Source: Heliopora coerulea
Lineage: Eukaryota > Cnidaria > Anthozoa > Scleralcyonacea > Helioporidae
Direction of reading: 5' to 3'
NCBI GenBank assembly: GCA_030142905.1
Contig: JASJOG010000034.1
Location: 740,501-804,500 of the forward strand
Length of the DNA: 64,000 bases
Shown here: positions 46,816 through 56,887 of the stretch, one piece after another
Layout of the letters: each line of letters starts with the position of its first letter
Numbering within the stretch: the stretch's first letter is position 1
Notes under the pieces: generated by a model
The model's input: the letters and a program-made list of their open reading frames with translations, nothing else
Told to the model about the DNA's origin: nothing
Databases searched by the model: none
Program-made: the position numbers and the translations under genes

Positions 46816-47231
46816 AAGTTAATGATAGTGACTTTAAAATGTGATTATGTATCTGCGCTTAGGTTACATAAGTGATATATTTATATTACAAAGGTGATGT
46901 TAACATGATAGGCGTGTGAGAGGAAGTTTGGAGTAAAGACAAAGGCGAAGAGAGTGACAGGTTGTCGTTAGGAATGACAAACAGCAGGCAGGAAGCGGTT
47001 AAGAAGCAATCACGCACTTACTCTCCTCATTATCTCCATCCATTGCAAGAGTCATAATGATATATCAGATTGTGATTTTCTTGTCCACTAAATTTTAAGC
47101 CACAAGAAGAGATGCGTGGGATTATGATTTAGTCATCTCATCTGAAAAGATACGAAGGGGTTAGCATTTGCTTACAAGGGACGAATTAAGGAACAAGGAG
47201 GCACGACGAAAACTTACACATTCCCTAGAAT
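46816..47231. other. Unassigned junction DNA between beta2 and alpha3
   Basis: About 415 bp match neither the end of beta1 nor the alpha introns. No reading frame, inverted ends or tandem repeat stood out. It may be a remnant of the original beta-alpha spacer or of a lost insertion. Confidence 0.3.
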
Positions 47232-47573
47232 CCCCTTCGTATTGCAGTTTGTGAACTTTCAAACGATATGGAAGATATTGCTAACACGATATTAAAATTT
47301 CAGTTTTCTGGGTGATAAAGCTATTCAGGGTAAATTGCAAGAAAGGAACAACTTGTGGACTTCATTTTTCCTGATTTTATTCTAGAGGACGTTTGCTATA
47401 GTATTCCTGAATACGCCAAGTTACTAAAACAGCTTAAACCATTTCTGCTGCAATTTGAGCCAGGTACAATCCTTTTTTCTAATAAATGGACTGGACTACT
47501 TGATCTCTGCAGGAACCTCAAGTCACTTTCTTAGTGGGACAGTAAAAACTGACCCATGTACTCTTCTATTTTA

Positions 47574-47934
47574 CACTGCAAAAAATTTAAAATCTTGCGT
47601 AGATATTTTTCTAGTTTTAAAATTAATTTTCTTGTTTTAAGAAGTTAATTCTTGATAAAAAAAGCCATGTAGATGTTTTTCTTCTTTCAACAATTTTGCG
47701 AAAATGTCTTGATTCAAGAATATTTTTTCCATCAGTAGTCTAGATATATTTTCTTAATTGAAGAAAATATGTCTTGTTTTAAGAGATCCGGCTTTTCTTA
47801 TCAAAATATGTTGTTAAGAAAAATTATCCTGTCTACGGGACTTGAAAACATTTCTTAATTTAAGAAATATTTTCCAAAAACAAGTTTTTTTCTTCTTAAA
47901 ATTTGACTTTTATTTATTGCAGTGTGCTCTTGCT
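47574..47934. mobile_element. AT-rich MITE with CACTGCA...TGCAGTG ends (unit 3)
   Basis: Third copy of the element at 3914-4262, in the intron fragment before the alpha3 hemopexin exon. Confidence 0.6.
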
Positions 47935-48062
47935 ATCGCCGGACGATTTGACTCGTCAAGGGAGCCCTCTACTCGCGAAAGTGTTAACCTTAATAATCTG
48001 AGTGATAATAACAATAGAACCATTTTAACATAACTACCATTATATATCGACTTACTTAACAG

Positions 48063-49483
48063 GCCAACCACCACCTCCTGTAACTACTACACAGCCACCT
48101 GATCACAAACTAAAACGATCAACTATTTGTGCATACAGTAACTTCGATGCGGTCATGTACCACCCAGCAACTCGCACTACCTACTTCTTCAAGGCGTACT
48201 ATTTGTGGACAATGGACGAAAACAAAATGGCCAGACTTCGAAGGCTATCTGGATGCCGCATACACAAGAAAAGACGGTTACACAATTTTTTTCAAAGGAA
48301 ACAGGTATGTAATGAACTCTTTTGGCTCAAAAATTGTCGTACAACAACTCATTAAAACAAAAAAGAAATGAAAAACAAAGCAGAAAACAAGAAGAGAACC
48401 AATTTCATGCGTTTCAACTTGACTCAACCAACATCAAGAAAAACGTCAGGCATGAAAGGTCTAATGATACTCTGGAAAGTAATCAGTGTACAGGAGGCAA
48501 TTGTGTCCGTGTTACATGGATGATTTAAGTGTCACGACTGTTTATTTTCTACCGACTAAAAAGGAAACTTAAAATACTCCTACTTAAGGAACATTTATAT
48601 TTGTCGCCCTGCCGCAGCCATTAAGTTTTTTTGTGAGAACAGAATAAGATTTTGAGGTTCATTCTCTTCGCAAAAATTCACAACTAATGTGAATTGTCAC
48701 CAACAATCGGAGTATGAGATAAAACAATAATCACTGAAAATACAGGCAAAAAGTAACCTGTTGAACATAACCGCAAAATCGCCCTTTTGTTGACGTCAAA
48801 ACTGCAGAATGTCACTCAAAGCAAGATAAACGATTCTGTGTTATCTACACTTTCAAAATAAGAATTCAAACTTCCCCGTAGCTGTAGAGATCCATTCAAC
48901 TCACATTCTAGATCCCCAACTAAAAACATTTTAACGACAGCCAGCTTCTAGATAATCCTGTCCAGGCCCCTTATCGGGGAGCCTCGGCACCTGACCGGAT
49001 GCAAACCAACTAATGATACTGCGTAATAGTTCGTCTATTGCGACACAAATAAATAATACACCTTATTGTTGTCTTCTTAGATATTGGAAGTACTACAACT
49101 TTCGAAAGATAGAAGGACCTCAATCGCTATCACGGTTCATTAGAAATTTTGGAGATTACAGAGATCCAAATAAAAGGCTTGACAGAATTGATGCAGCTAC
49201 GGTCTGGGACGGCAACGCAAAAACGTATTTCTTTAGAAAAGATCAATATTGGCGTTACAACGAACAACGAAGGGAGATAGATCGAGGATATCCAAAACCC
49301 CTTAGCCTTTGGAAGCTCGTTAAAAATCCTGTCCATGATGTTATGAGCTGGAAGAAGAGGAAAACATTCTTCTTTCATGGAAACAAAATGTATCGCTTTG
49401 ACAACTCGAAGTTTAAATTGAAGTTCAAGAAAGACAAAGAGAAGCAAAAGATAAGTTACTTTATAAAAAACTGCCGCAGTTAA
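48063..49483 (+). pseudogene. MMP-alpha3: hemopexin-only remnant with frameshift
   Basis: Only the two last exons remain: hinge plus blade 1 (48063 to the GTATG donor at about 48305) and blades 2-4 (49081-49483, ending NCRS). In the first, 32 bp are missing at 48224-48228 between two AAAAT copies (compare ACAAAATAGCAGGG...CAAAATGGCC in alpha1), which shifts the frame within blade 1. The last exon is intact and nearly identical to alpha1, with AATAAA at 49634-49639. With signal, propeptide and catalytic exons gone, no MMP can be made. Confidence 0.8.
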
Positions 49484-49999
49484 ACTTTGGTGATTTCGGA
49501 TGACCACTTACTAGTGGAATTAGCTTTTATGTAGATCGACTTGAGTGCACTCGTATACATTTCTATCCCGCGTATATGTTATGAATTATACTGCGTAAAA
49601 AAACTGTATATATTATTTTTTTTTCCAACTTATAATAAATCGTTTAATGAGTTCATTCGATTATTGCTGAAGTCTCACGTGTTTATGGTTCAGAGTTAGT
49701 GATCACCGGCGTCGAAAACGGGGCAGGGAGGTTAACTTGACCATGAATTTTTCACCAATCCACGATCAAGCTAATCGACATTTCACTAATCGGGTATGCG
49801 GAAATGTCAAGTTTTCTCGAAAGGGACTACAAACCGAAAAATAGGCACACGGTGTTTGCATGTGTCCACTGACTGAGTTGTTGATGACATAAATAATATT
49901 AAGAAATACAGGTACCAAAATGGATCACAGTGAACTGAGTAAAAATAATTCTTTTGGTATGGTAACGGTTTAAGTAAATGCCGGTGGCCTTTCGCGCAA

Positions 50000-50134
50000 A
50001 TGGCGTCTTGCAAGTGTGATCAGCGCAAACACAATAGCTCCGTTGATACACTCACGCAACGAGAATCTGGCAGTTGTCCAAGTTGTGGAAACGAGAAACT
50101 ACATGAGTGTTTTCTTCGTGCTGTATCAATGTAG
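50000..50134 (+). CDS. Possible 44-aa cysteine-rich small protein (unit 3)
   Basis: Same frame as 6473-6607: MASCKCDQRKHNSS at the start and CPSCGNEKLHEC near the end, followed by TAG. Presence in units 1 and 3 but not 2 is the only support; no family was recognised. Confidence 0.2.
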   Translation: MASCKCDQRKHNSSVDTLTQRESGSCPSCGNEKLHECFLRAVSM

Positions 50135-51219
50135 AGCGGTCCCGACTGCTCTGTGGCGGAGAGAACTGACAATACGCGTGGCTGCGAGGCTAATAAAAGA
50201 GTCGCTTGTTGCAGGGAGTGAAATTTTAGACCAGAGTTGGTGAGATAATCAACAACAGTGCTGTTTGGTGTCGTATTTCAAGCTTCGAATCAAATGCGAC
50301 GTATTAAATTCGACGTCTAAACTTAAAATTTGTCACTTCCGTCGAATTTTCGTAGCATTAAATGCGACGGAACTTCGACGTCTGAACTAGGCCTAAGACT
50401 TACCTTGTGTCAAAAAAAAATTCACAAAACGTTCTCACTCCGACGTCGAACGTACGACCACGAGTTCCACTCGAAATTCCTTCACGTTCTGTAATTTCTT
50501 CGTTCGTACCCGTAACTTATTCAGCTGCCACGTGATTGCCACAAACCCAGCCAGGCAGCCACCATGTCTATGCCAGCCAGCCACTCCAAATCGCCTGCGT
50601 AGTGCCCACGATGACTTTCTACAGGATGGTCAGGGGACAAAAACTGCACCCAAATTGTCGTCTTTAGGGTTGAAAGATCAAAATAAAGAAACAAGCAAGT
50701 GTCAGATTACCATTCAAGCCTATACCAAATAAGCCTCCTTTAGCGCAGGAGTATATTTTCAAGGTCATCTGTGTTTATTTTTCCTGTGACGTCGTCATAA
50801 AGGAGACGCACAGGACAAGCTCCAACGGTTGAGGGGAAACAAAGTTGCTTTAAAACGAATGGTGAGTTCCGTAGGTTGTACTTATATTATGAACATTCAG
50901 TATCAGACTACTGGTAAAGTATTGGCTGCTCAATGTTGCCAATATCGTTCACTTTGTGGGTTTTATATCGGCGCTCCATTTCCGCAATCGTCTTCAACGC
51001 AGAAGTAGTTAACCAAGCCAAGGCTCGTGACAAAATGACTTCTAGTGATTTTAGCTGGTTGGAGTGGCATAGGACTTTGAGATAAAAAAAAGAAGACTTC
51101 ATCTTTGTTACTTTAATATAAATAACAATGCCCAGCAGATTGTGCGAAGTATCGCCATATGTAAACATTAACAATTGCTTAAACAAAGAAGGCTAGAAGA
51201 GTTTAAAACATATTTATTA

Positions 51220-51256
51220 ACTAACGTTTCGTCGCTACAAGCAACATCTTCAGAGT
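51220..51256 (-). ncRNA. Hammerhead-like ribozyme motif, PLE left end
   Basis: On the minus strand: ACT, CTGAAGA, extra T, helix II GTTGC-TTGTA-GCGAC (one G-T pair), GAAACGTTAGT. Helix I is ACT/AGT and helix III the palindrome ACGT. Helix II differs from the 8430 motif in several bases yet still pairs. Confidence 0.55.
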
Positions 51257-51373
51257 GGAGTTCAGAGATTACAACGAGATATATTTATATTAAACAAACA
51301 GTATCGAATGACAATTAAGATGATATATTTACAACAGTAACGGAAATTGACAGGTGACAGCAGTAAGGTGATA

Positions 51374-51685
51374 TCAGAAAAGGGAAAGAGGCATAGAACC
51401 AATATTCCCGTCAAGAATGGGTTTAAATTTATTAATTAAAAGACTTTCTTTAAGGAGTAGTTCAGAAGCAGAAGGCGACGAGGATAATATTTTGAAGTCG
51501 GAAAAAGAAATGGGATGGCCAGTTTCAATGTGGTGGGAAAGGATACTAGTGGGAGAGGGATTAACTCTTCTGTTACCTGTCAAGGGTGAGATCCCCATAT
51601 GATCTGAAATGCGTGTGTGCAACTGTCGGCTAGTTTGGCCAACATACAATGCCTTACAGCATTGACACGTAAATAAATACACCAC
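51374..51685 (-). CDS. GIY-YIG endonuclease domain fragment of a Penelope-like element
   Basis: The 103-aa frame has GIY-YIG landmarks: VYLFTC, YVGQTSRQLHTR with the catalytic arginine, and the glutamate in LLLKESLLI. The C-x-x-C before YVGQT fits PLE endonucleases, which nick target DNA for retrotransposition. The upstream reverse transcriptase is missing, so this is a dead fragment. The end (FKPILDGNIGS) is a typical PLE C-terminus. Confidence 0.75.
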   Translation of the reverse strand: MVYLFTCQCCKALYVGQTSRQLHTRISDHMGISPLTGNRRVNPSPTSILSHHIETGHPISFSDFKILSSSPSASELLLKESLLINKFKPILDGNIGSMPLSLF

Positions 51686-51849
51686 ATGCGATTTCAGGCC
51701 ATCAGGGATCCTGTCCTTAACAGGGAAAAAAGAGCCACCTTACTGCTGTCTCCCGTCAATTTCCGTTACTGTTGTAAATATATCATCTTAATTGTCATTC
51801 AACACTGTTAGTTTAATATAAGTATATCTTGTTGTAATCCCTGATCTCC

Positions 51850-51892
51850 ACTCTGAAGATGTTGCTTCAGCTTGTAGCGACGAAACGTTAGT
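51850..51892 (+). ncRNA. Hammerhead-like ribozyme motif, PLE right end
   Basis: Inverted copy of 51220-51256 on the + strand. Six extra bases (TTCAGC) enlarge the helix II loop, while the GTTGC/GCGAC stem, the core CTGAAGA...GAAA and ACT/AGT are kept. Confidence 0.5.
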
Positions 51893-53060
51893 TAATAAAT
51901 ATGTTTTAAACTCTTCTAGCCTTCTTTGTTTAAGCAATTGTCAATGTTTACATATGGCGATACTTCGCACAATCTGCTGGGCATTGTTATTTATATTAAA
52001 GTTACGATTTCCGCCGGGACAATCACTCGTAGATATTCATCTTTGTTAATTGAATCTGTATGTTAACGTAGGTTCAAGGTTGAATCGAGATACCTCTGAC
52101 GCATTCATATTTCTGGTACGTCTACGTAAATTTTGTAAATTTGAAGCAAACCTCTTCAGCTTCCGCAAGAATACTGGACGTTTTGGTTCTTTATCGTTCT
52201 GGTCATGTTGCTTTGAGGTACATTTGAATGTCATAAAATTTCAATGAAACTACTTTCCAGAATCACATGATATGATCAGAAATGGGTATTGGCATGAACA
52301 ACATCAAAGTATTTCTTTACATGATTCTTGTGGTTTCAATGCCAAATCTGCGATTTTCTCGCGGATAATTTTTTACTTAATTCTTGTCACATGACCTCGA
52401 AACAATTTAACCCATTACTCAAAGCCAATATGTTTTGAAAATCTAACCGAGAAGAATACATTGAAATCACCACCTAATATGATTGTTCTTGGTCATAATT
52501 TCATATATTCTATTTTAAGGGGACCGAGGACATGTGATTTGATAATGCCAGAAGCCTTTTTCAAAGTTTTCTGTTTGGCAGGAGGTACCTTAAATTTCAG
52601 TCCTCAAATAGTTTATCCACAACAATGTCAGTGTTACATGGCATGTTCATTAACTCTTGATATCCTTGGATTATTTGGCATCCAATTCTGAATTTCTGGA
52701 GTCAAAAAATTTGGGACTACCAGAACAACTGGTCATATCCACATTTTAAAAAGTAATTTTTTTGGAAAGCACTGTTCCAAGTGATCTTATTGTGTATGCA
52801 TATTCACAGCATAAGCAATCCATTAAACAATTAATAGCTCAAGGTCAAAACCAGTGCACGAGGATGAGAGTTGCATGAAACAGTTGAAAACAACAAAATT
52901 CCAACATATTGAACTAATACATCTGCTTTTGGTAACGTAGTTAGAGTCCATATTCCACCTTCCACTTTTACCAAAGGGAATACTCCTGACCTTAGAAATG
53001 ACTCATGTGCATGCCAGAGAATATTTTTCCTGGATTAAAATAAAATCTAATGATTTATTA

Positions 53061-53250
53061 ATGATATATATATATATATATTTTGGAATTGTGGGAGCTT
53101 GGAGATATTTTGAATGAGAGATGAGGGGTTGCTGGTTCAATCTCCGTCTGGGGCTCAGAAATCGTTTTTCTGAGAATAGAGCTTGATGAACGTTCATCTA
53201 CGATTCAAGATATCTCCAAGCTCCCACAATTCAAAATAAATACATCTCAT
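53061..53250. mobile_element. Foldback containing a SINE-like segment (unit 3)
   Basis: Counterpart of 9131-9314 and 35290-35483; the right arm is partly degraded (AAATAAATACATCTCAT). Confidence 0.5.
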
Positions 53251-53327
53251 CGATCACATTATTAACTTATGGTGGCTTCCGCTTAGGTGGCACATATATG
53301 TCAAAATTGTACCTTAGCTCACCATCT

Positions 53328-53403
53328 GAGTCTCGGTAGCTCAATGGTTAGAATGTCTCACTGGTCATCGAAAGGTTGCGGGTTCAATCCCTGTCTGGGG
53401 CTC
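53328..53403 (+). repeat. tRNA-derived SINE head (unit 3)
   Basis: A box TAGCTCAATGG, then GGGTTCAATCCC as B box and GGGGCTC as 3' strand. In this copy the T stem pairs fully if G-T pairs are allowed, but the D arm is damaged (TTAGAATG). Confidence 0.5.
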
Positions 53404-54190
53404 AGAAATTGTTTTTCTGAGGATAGAGCTTGATGGACGTTCATCTCATTCAAGATTTATTAATGAATTTGAAAAGTACCATGCATCAGTACAAGTTCAT
53501 TCCACCTCATTCCATTGCATTTCATTTTATTAAACATAATTAGAAATTCACGATGTAGTGAGGAATAACTTGATTGGCATTTTTCTGCTTTCTTCTTTTC
53601 AAGGGATGTTCTCGTAAAAGCAAATTTGGTGAGGTTAAATTTACCGTATTAAAACTTATAAAAAAGATTTAAGCATACCGTCATGGAAAAGAAAATGAAT
53701 CAGTGAGTATATCAAAAATATTATCCAAATATGGTGTGACAGCATTTTACCAGTTGTTAAAGTAGGGAACTTGTAAGTGGAAGCTCATGTTGAATGACTA
53801 TCTCGAGAATGTTGGTGGTCATGCTATCCCAAACACCAGCCGTTTCATTCCTTTCCCACCTATCAGCTGAATTAATGGTCAACCCTGATTATCATTATCG
53901 ACTAACAGAAACCTAGTTTAAAGATTTGACACACAACCCAGTGATTTTTTGGTGATTGACGAGCCAGACGGAAATCGTAGGTGCAGTATAAACAAGACGG
54001 CCAAGAGAAAAAATAAAAAAAAGGAAGAACGGAATGCAGGCATTTGTAGTAATGTTCGACAAAAATGACGAGTGTTTACGTAAACAACGGACTTTACTTG
54101 ACGGCCAATATTTGAACATTTATTCGTGAACAGTTTAATCTGATCCTCTTGTTGGAGGCTGGTAAGGAGAAGTATACATACTTGCATATT

Positions 54191-54229
<39 letters not shown>

Positions 54230-54423
54230 CTGAGATGATAATTTTTACGATGATTCCAAGAGTGCTCGATACCATATGGGGCAGAGCTTAAATCTATATA
54301 TATATACATATATAGACCAAAAATGAGGATCAGGAAGGTTGCAGTGTTGGTTTGGGAATGGAGAGCGCTCAATACCATAGCAGTAGAGCGAATAAAGAAG
54401 TAAAATAGCCAAAATTTTTTGCT

Positions 54424-54467
54424 GTCGCTACTCTGAGTTTCACGCGCTTAGGTGATCATCAGGCAAC
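54424..54467 (-). ncRNA. Hammerhead-like ribozyme motif, inner element left end
   Basis: On the minus strand: GTTGC, CTGATGA, TCACCTAAGCGCGT, GAAACTCAGAGTA, GCGAC. Helix I GTTGC/GCGAC (5 bp, one G-T) and helix III ACTC/GAGT pair. Helix II is weakened by an A-C mismatch (CAC against GCG). Confidence 0.4.
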
Positions 54468-54939
54468 TGACAGATAATTTAATTATCCTCACGTTTATGA
54501 TATTTGCAAGTTCACAGATGGTGTTGTGTTACATGTCGGCATGCACTGAAAAGCTCCGATCGTTTATTTAGGATGTTCTTTTTAAATCCCTTCAAGATTA
54601 ATAGCTTTTCTTCTAAGCATAGGCCGCATTTTCTAGATCATGCTTTACATGATGGGAGCTGTTTGATGATTTCCCACTTGATCATGTATTTTCGTTTGTT
54701 GTCCTTGAGTTGCCATATGTGTTTGGAGAGTTCAGTTTCGTTATGGTATTTTTTGTTTTCATATAAAGCAAGATCAAGAAAATGCCGCTTATGCTTAGAG
54801 GAAAAGCTATTAATCTTGAAGGGACGTAAAAAGAACATCCTAAATAAACGATCGGAGCTTTTCAGTGCATGCCGACATGTAACACAACACCATCTGTGAA
54901 CTTGCAAATATCATAAATGTGTGGATAATTAATCTGTCA

Positions 54940-54983
54940 GTTGACTGATGATCGCCTGAGCGCGTGAAACTCAGAGTAGCGAC
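54940..54983 (+). ncRNA. Hammerhead-like ribozyme motif, inner element right end
   Basis: CTGATGA, TCGCCTGAGCGCGT, GAAACTCAGAGTAGCGAC. Here helix II pairs (CGC/GCG), while helix I has lost its first pair (GTTGA before the core). The two ends of the element thus carry different point lesions. Confidence 0.45.
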
Positions 54984-55008
54984 AGCAAACAATTTTGGCT
55001 ATTTTACT

Positions 55009-55040
<32 letters not shown>

Positions 55041-55065
55041 ATACAATCAGTTTCTATATTGACTT

Positions 55066-55129
<64 letters not shown>

Positions 55130-55293
55130 AGTAAATACAAAAGACCTTTTGTATTTACTTATTCGCTCTACCAGTAACGGTATTGAGCGCTTTATATTTT
55201 CATTCCAACGCTTTAACCTTCGTGGTACTCATCATTGGTGTATATGTATATATATATATATATATATAGTGAGGTTTTGCTGAAGAGTATATG

Positions 55294-55335
55294 GTTGCTA
55301 CTCCGAGTTTCACGCGGATGCGATCTTCAGGCAAC
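55294..55335 (-). ncRNA. Hammerhead-like ribozyme motif, outer element left end
   Basis: On the minus strand: GTTGC, CTGAAGA, T-CGC-ATCC-GCG-T, GAAACTCGGAGTA, GCAAC. Helix I GTTGC/GCAAC is perfect, helix III ACTC/GAGT pairs, and helix II is 3 bp next to an unpaired T on each side. Confidence 0.5.
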
Positions 55336-55344
55336 TGAAACAGC

Positions 55345-56057
55345 GTCGATTCATTGGCCATAACTTTCTAAAACTAATTGACAAGCATTTTCCTGAGTCA
55401 TGCACTCTGCACAAAATCTTCAACCGGAACACAATCAAAATTAGCTACAGCTGCATGGACAACATGAAGACTATGATCACCAAACCTAACTCCCGAATCC
55501 TAAATAAATATGAAAATAGAAAGCTTCAGAGAACAGATAATTGCAACTGCAGAAGAAAAGAACAATGCCCGCTCCAAGGTAACTGCTTAACTGACAACAT
55601 CGTTTACAGAGCCGACGTAACCACGACAGACACCGGAGAGACGAAACAGTACATAGGAATGACTGCAAACAGCTTTAAAGAACGATACAGAAACCACATC
55701 AAATCCTTCAAAGATAGCAAGTACTCCAATGAGACTGAATTATCAAAATACATATGGGATCTAAAATCAAATAACCAATCTTTCGATATAAAATGGGCGA
55801 TCGTGAAAAGAGCCGCGGCCTACACAAGCGGAGCAAAAAGATGTAACCTTTGCCTGGAGGAAAAGCTTTGCATCATGAAAGCACGCCTAAAAAACTACCT
55901 AAAGAACCTTCTCAACAAAAGATCGGAGATTGTCTCAAAGTGCAGACACCGGAACAGATTTTTCATCTCAAAGACAAGCCACTCGAGGACAATAGCGATG
56001 AGTCATCCAACCCACGCAAACCATGACGTCAATGAACAGAGAAAAAGGAAACAATGA
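55345..56057 (+). CDS. Penelope-like element C-terminal fragment with GIY-YIG endonuclease
   Basis: The frame is open from about 55345 (first ATG 55455) to the stop at 56055-56057. The first part (FLKLIDKHFPESCTLHKIFN, then NTIKISYSCM) matches the linker after the PLE reverse transcriptase. A cysteine cluster (CNCRRKEQCPLQGNC) precedes the GIY-YIG domain: IVYRADV, YIGMTANSFKERYRNH with the catalytic arginine, then NETELSKYIW with the glutamate. It ends with NLCLEEK, LLNKRSE and CRH. The reverse transcriptase is missing and the fragment abuts the left hammerhead motif, so it is 5'-truncated. The preserved frame suggests a fairly recent insertion. Confidence 0.8.
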
Positions 56058-56072
56058 ATCGACGCTGTTTCA

Positions 56073-56114
56073 GTTGCCTGAAGATCGCATCCGCGTGAAA
56101 CTCGGAATAGCAAC
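56073..56114 (+). ncRNA. Hammerhead-like ribozyme motif, outer element right end
   Basis: GTTGC, CTGAAGA, TCGCATCCGCGT, GAAACTCGGAATA, GCAAC, just after the PLE stop codon. Helix I is perfect; one base (GAAT for GAGT) weakens helix III compared with the left-end copy. Confidence 0.5.
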
Positions 56115-56200
56115 CATATACTCTTAAGCAAAACCTCACTACATTTAAGCTCTGCCCCATATGGTATCAAGCACTCTTGGATCCATCGTAAACATCTCAG

Positions 56201-56245
<45 letters not shown>

Positions 56246-56887
56246 TGAGATTATGTAAGTGTGATTATTATTGTTATATACATATACAACAATAATAATC
56301 ACACTTTCAAAGGCAATAATATCAATTTGATGGAGATGGCATCCATGGTATCTAATCAGATTGAATTATTTGCACGACGTACAGTAAAACCCCGCATATA
56401 AGAACCACCAAAATTAACAACCTGAAAGAACCAAAATAAGAACCTAGTTAGCCTCAAGTCAGATATAAGTTTGTCTATATTTGGTGGTTTTCATGATTTC
56501 CATTTGAAGACATACAGAAGATAGGACTTTTCCATAAGATGGCATCCTATGTCACTACTGCCGATGACCTCACAGATGTCTTCCTTTATATATAAAAAAT
56601 TCTGAAAATTTCAAGACCCAAGTGAATTATGAAAAAACTCCAAATGCAGTTCTTTATCATTACAACAGCTCCAGCTCAAAAACCAAATGTAATTTTCTAT
56701 GCAAAAGCATTTTAACTTGCTGAGAAGGTCACTCTGACATGTAACTAAAATTCCTGACGCACTATGGTAATGTGAACACCGAGCAATTAAGAGCTGAGAA
56801 TCATTTGAAAGTACCAAAATCGAGACTACCCAGGTTTTTTCGGGTTGATAGGCATAACTTGTGTGATGATTTTGTATTTGATATAGA

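Larger units (their letters stand above)
24700..47231. repeat. Tandem segmental duplication, unit 2
   Basis: It contains MMP-alpha2, TPR-CHAT2 and MMP-beta2 in the same order and orientation as unit 1. The join to unit 3 lies near 47,232, where unfamiliar sequence meets the alpha intron at CCTTCGTATTGCAG, matching 3577 in unit 1. The beta2 hemopexin remnant is thus followed directly by the second half of an alpha gene. Confidence 0.8.
51111..52035 (-). mobile_element. Penelope-like element fragment with inverted ends, unit 3 only
   Basis: A 925-bp insertion is flanked by the 13-bp repeat TTCATCTTTGTTA (51098-51110 and 52036-52048); unit 1 (about 7,710) and unit 2 (about 34,275) show the empty site. 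Inverted ends of over 100 bp (AACAATGCCCAGCAGATTGT and its complement ACAATCTGCTGGGCATTGTT) each include a hammerhead-like motif. The minus-strand GIY-YIG frame identifies it as a PLE, severely 5'-truncated with no reverse transcriptase. Confidence 0.8.
54399..55008. mobile_element. Inner PLE foldback with two copies of the endonuclease C-terminus
   Basis: Arms of about 230 bp (54399-54640 and 54778-55008) are inverted around a 137-bp spacer. On the minus strand the spacer encodes NETELSKHIWQLKDN and continues, after one TGA, into the C-terminal LCLEEKLLILKG and NKRSELFSACRH. The + strand arm repeats the latter part. This is a second PLE family, related to but distinct from the one at 55345-56057. 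It is non-functional. Confidence 0.65.
54190..56245. mobile_element. Nested Penelope-like elements in an AT microsatellite, unit 3 only
   Basis: About 2 kb were inserted in the (AT)n upstream of TPR-CHAT3; units 1 and 2 have only short AT tracts or a small palindrome here. The outer element has inverted ends (ACTGAGATG...CCATATGGGGCAGAGCTTAA at about 54228-54297, its complement at about 56130-56195) and a + strand PLE fragment (55345-56057). It is split at an AT tract by an inner element (about 54399-55008), itself a foldback of a second PLE 3' end. Long (TA)n runs lie at 54195-54228, 55011-55034, 55067-55128, 55247-55268 and 56203-56240. Confidence 0.7.
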
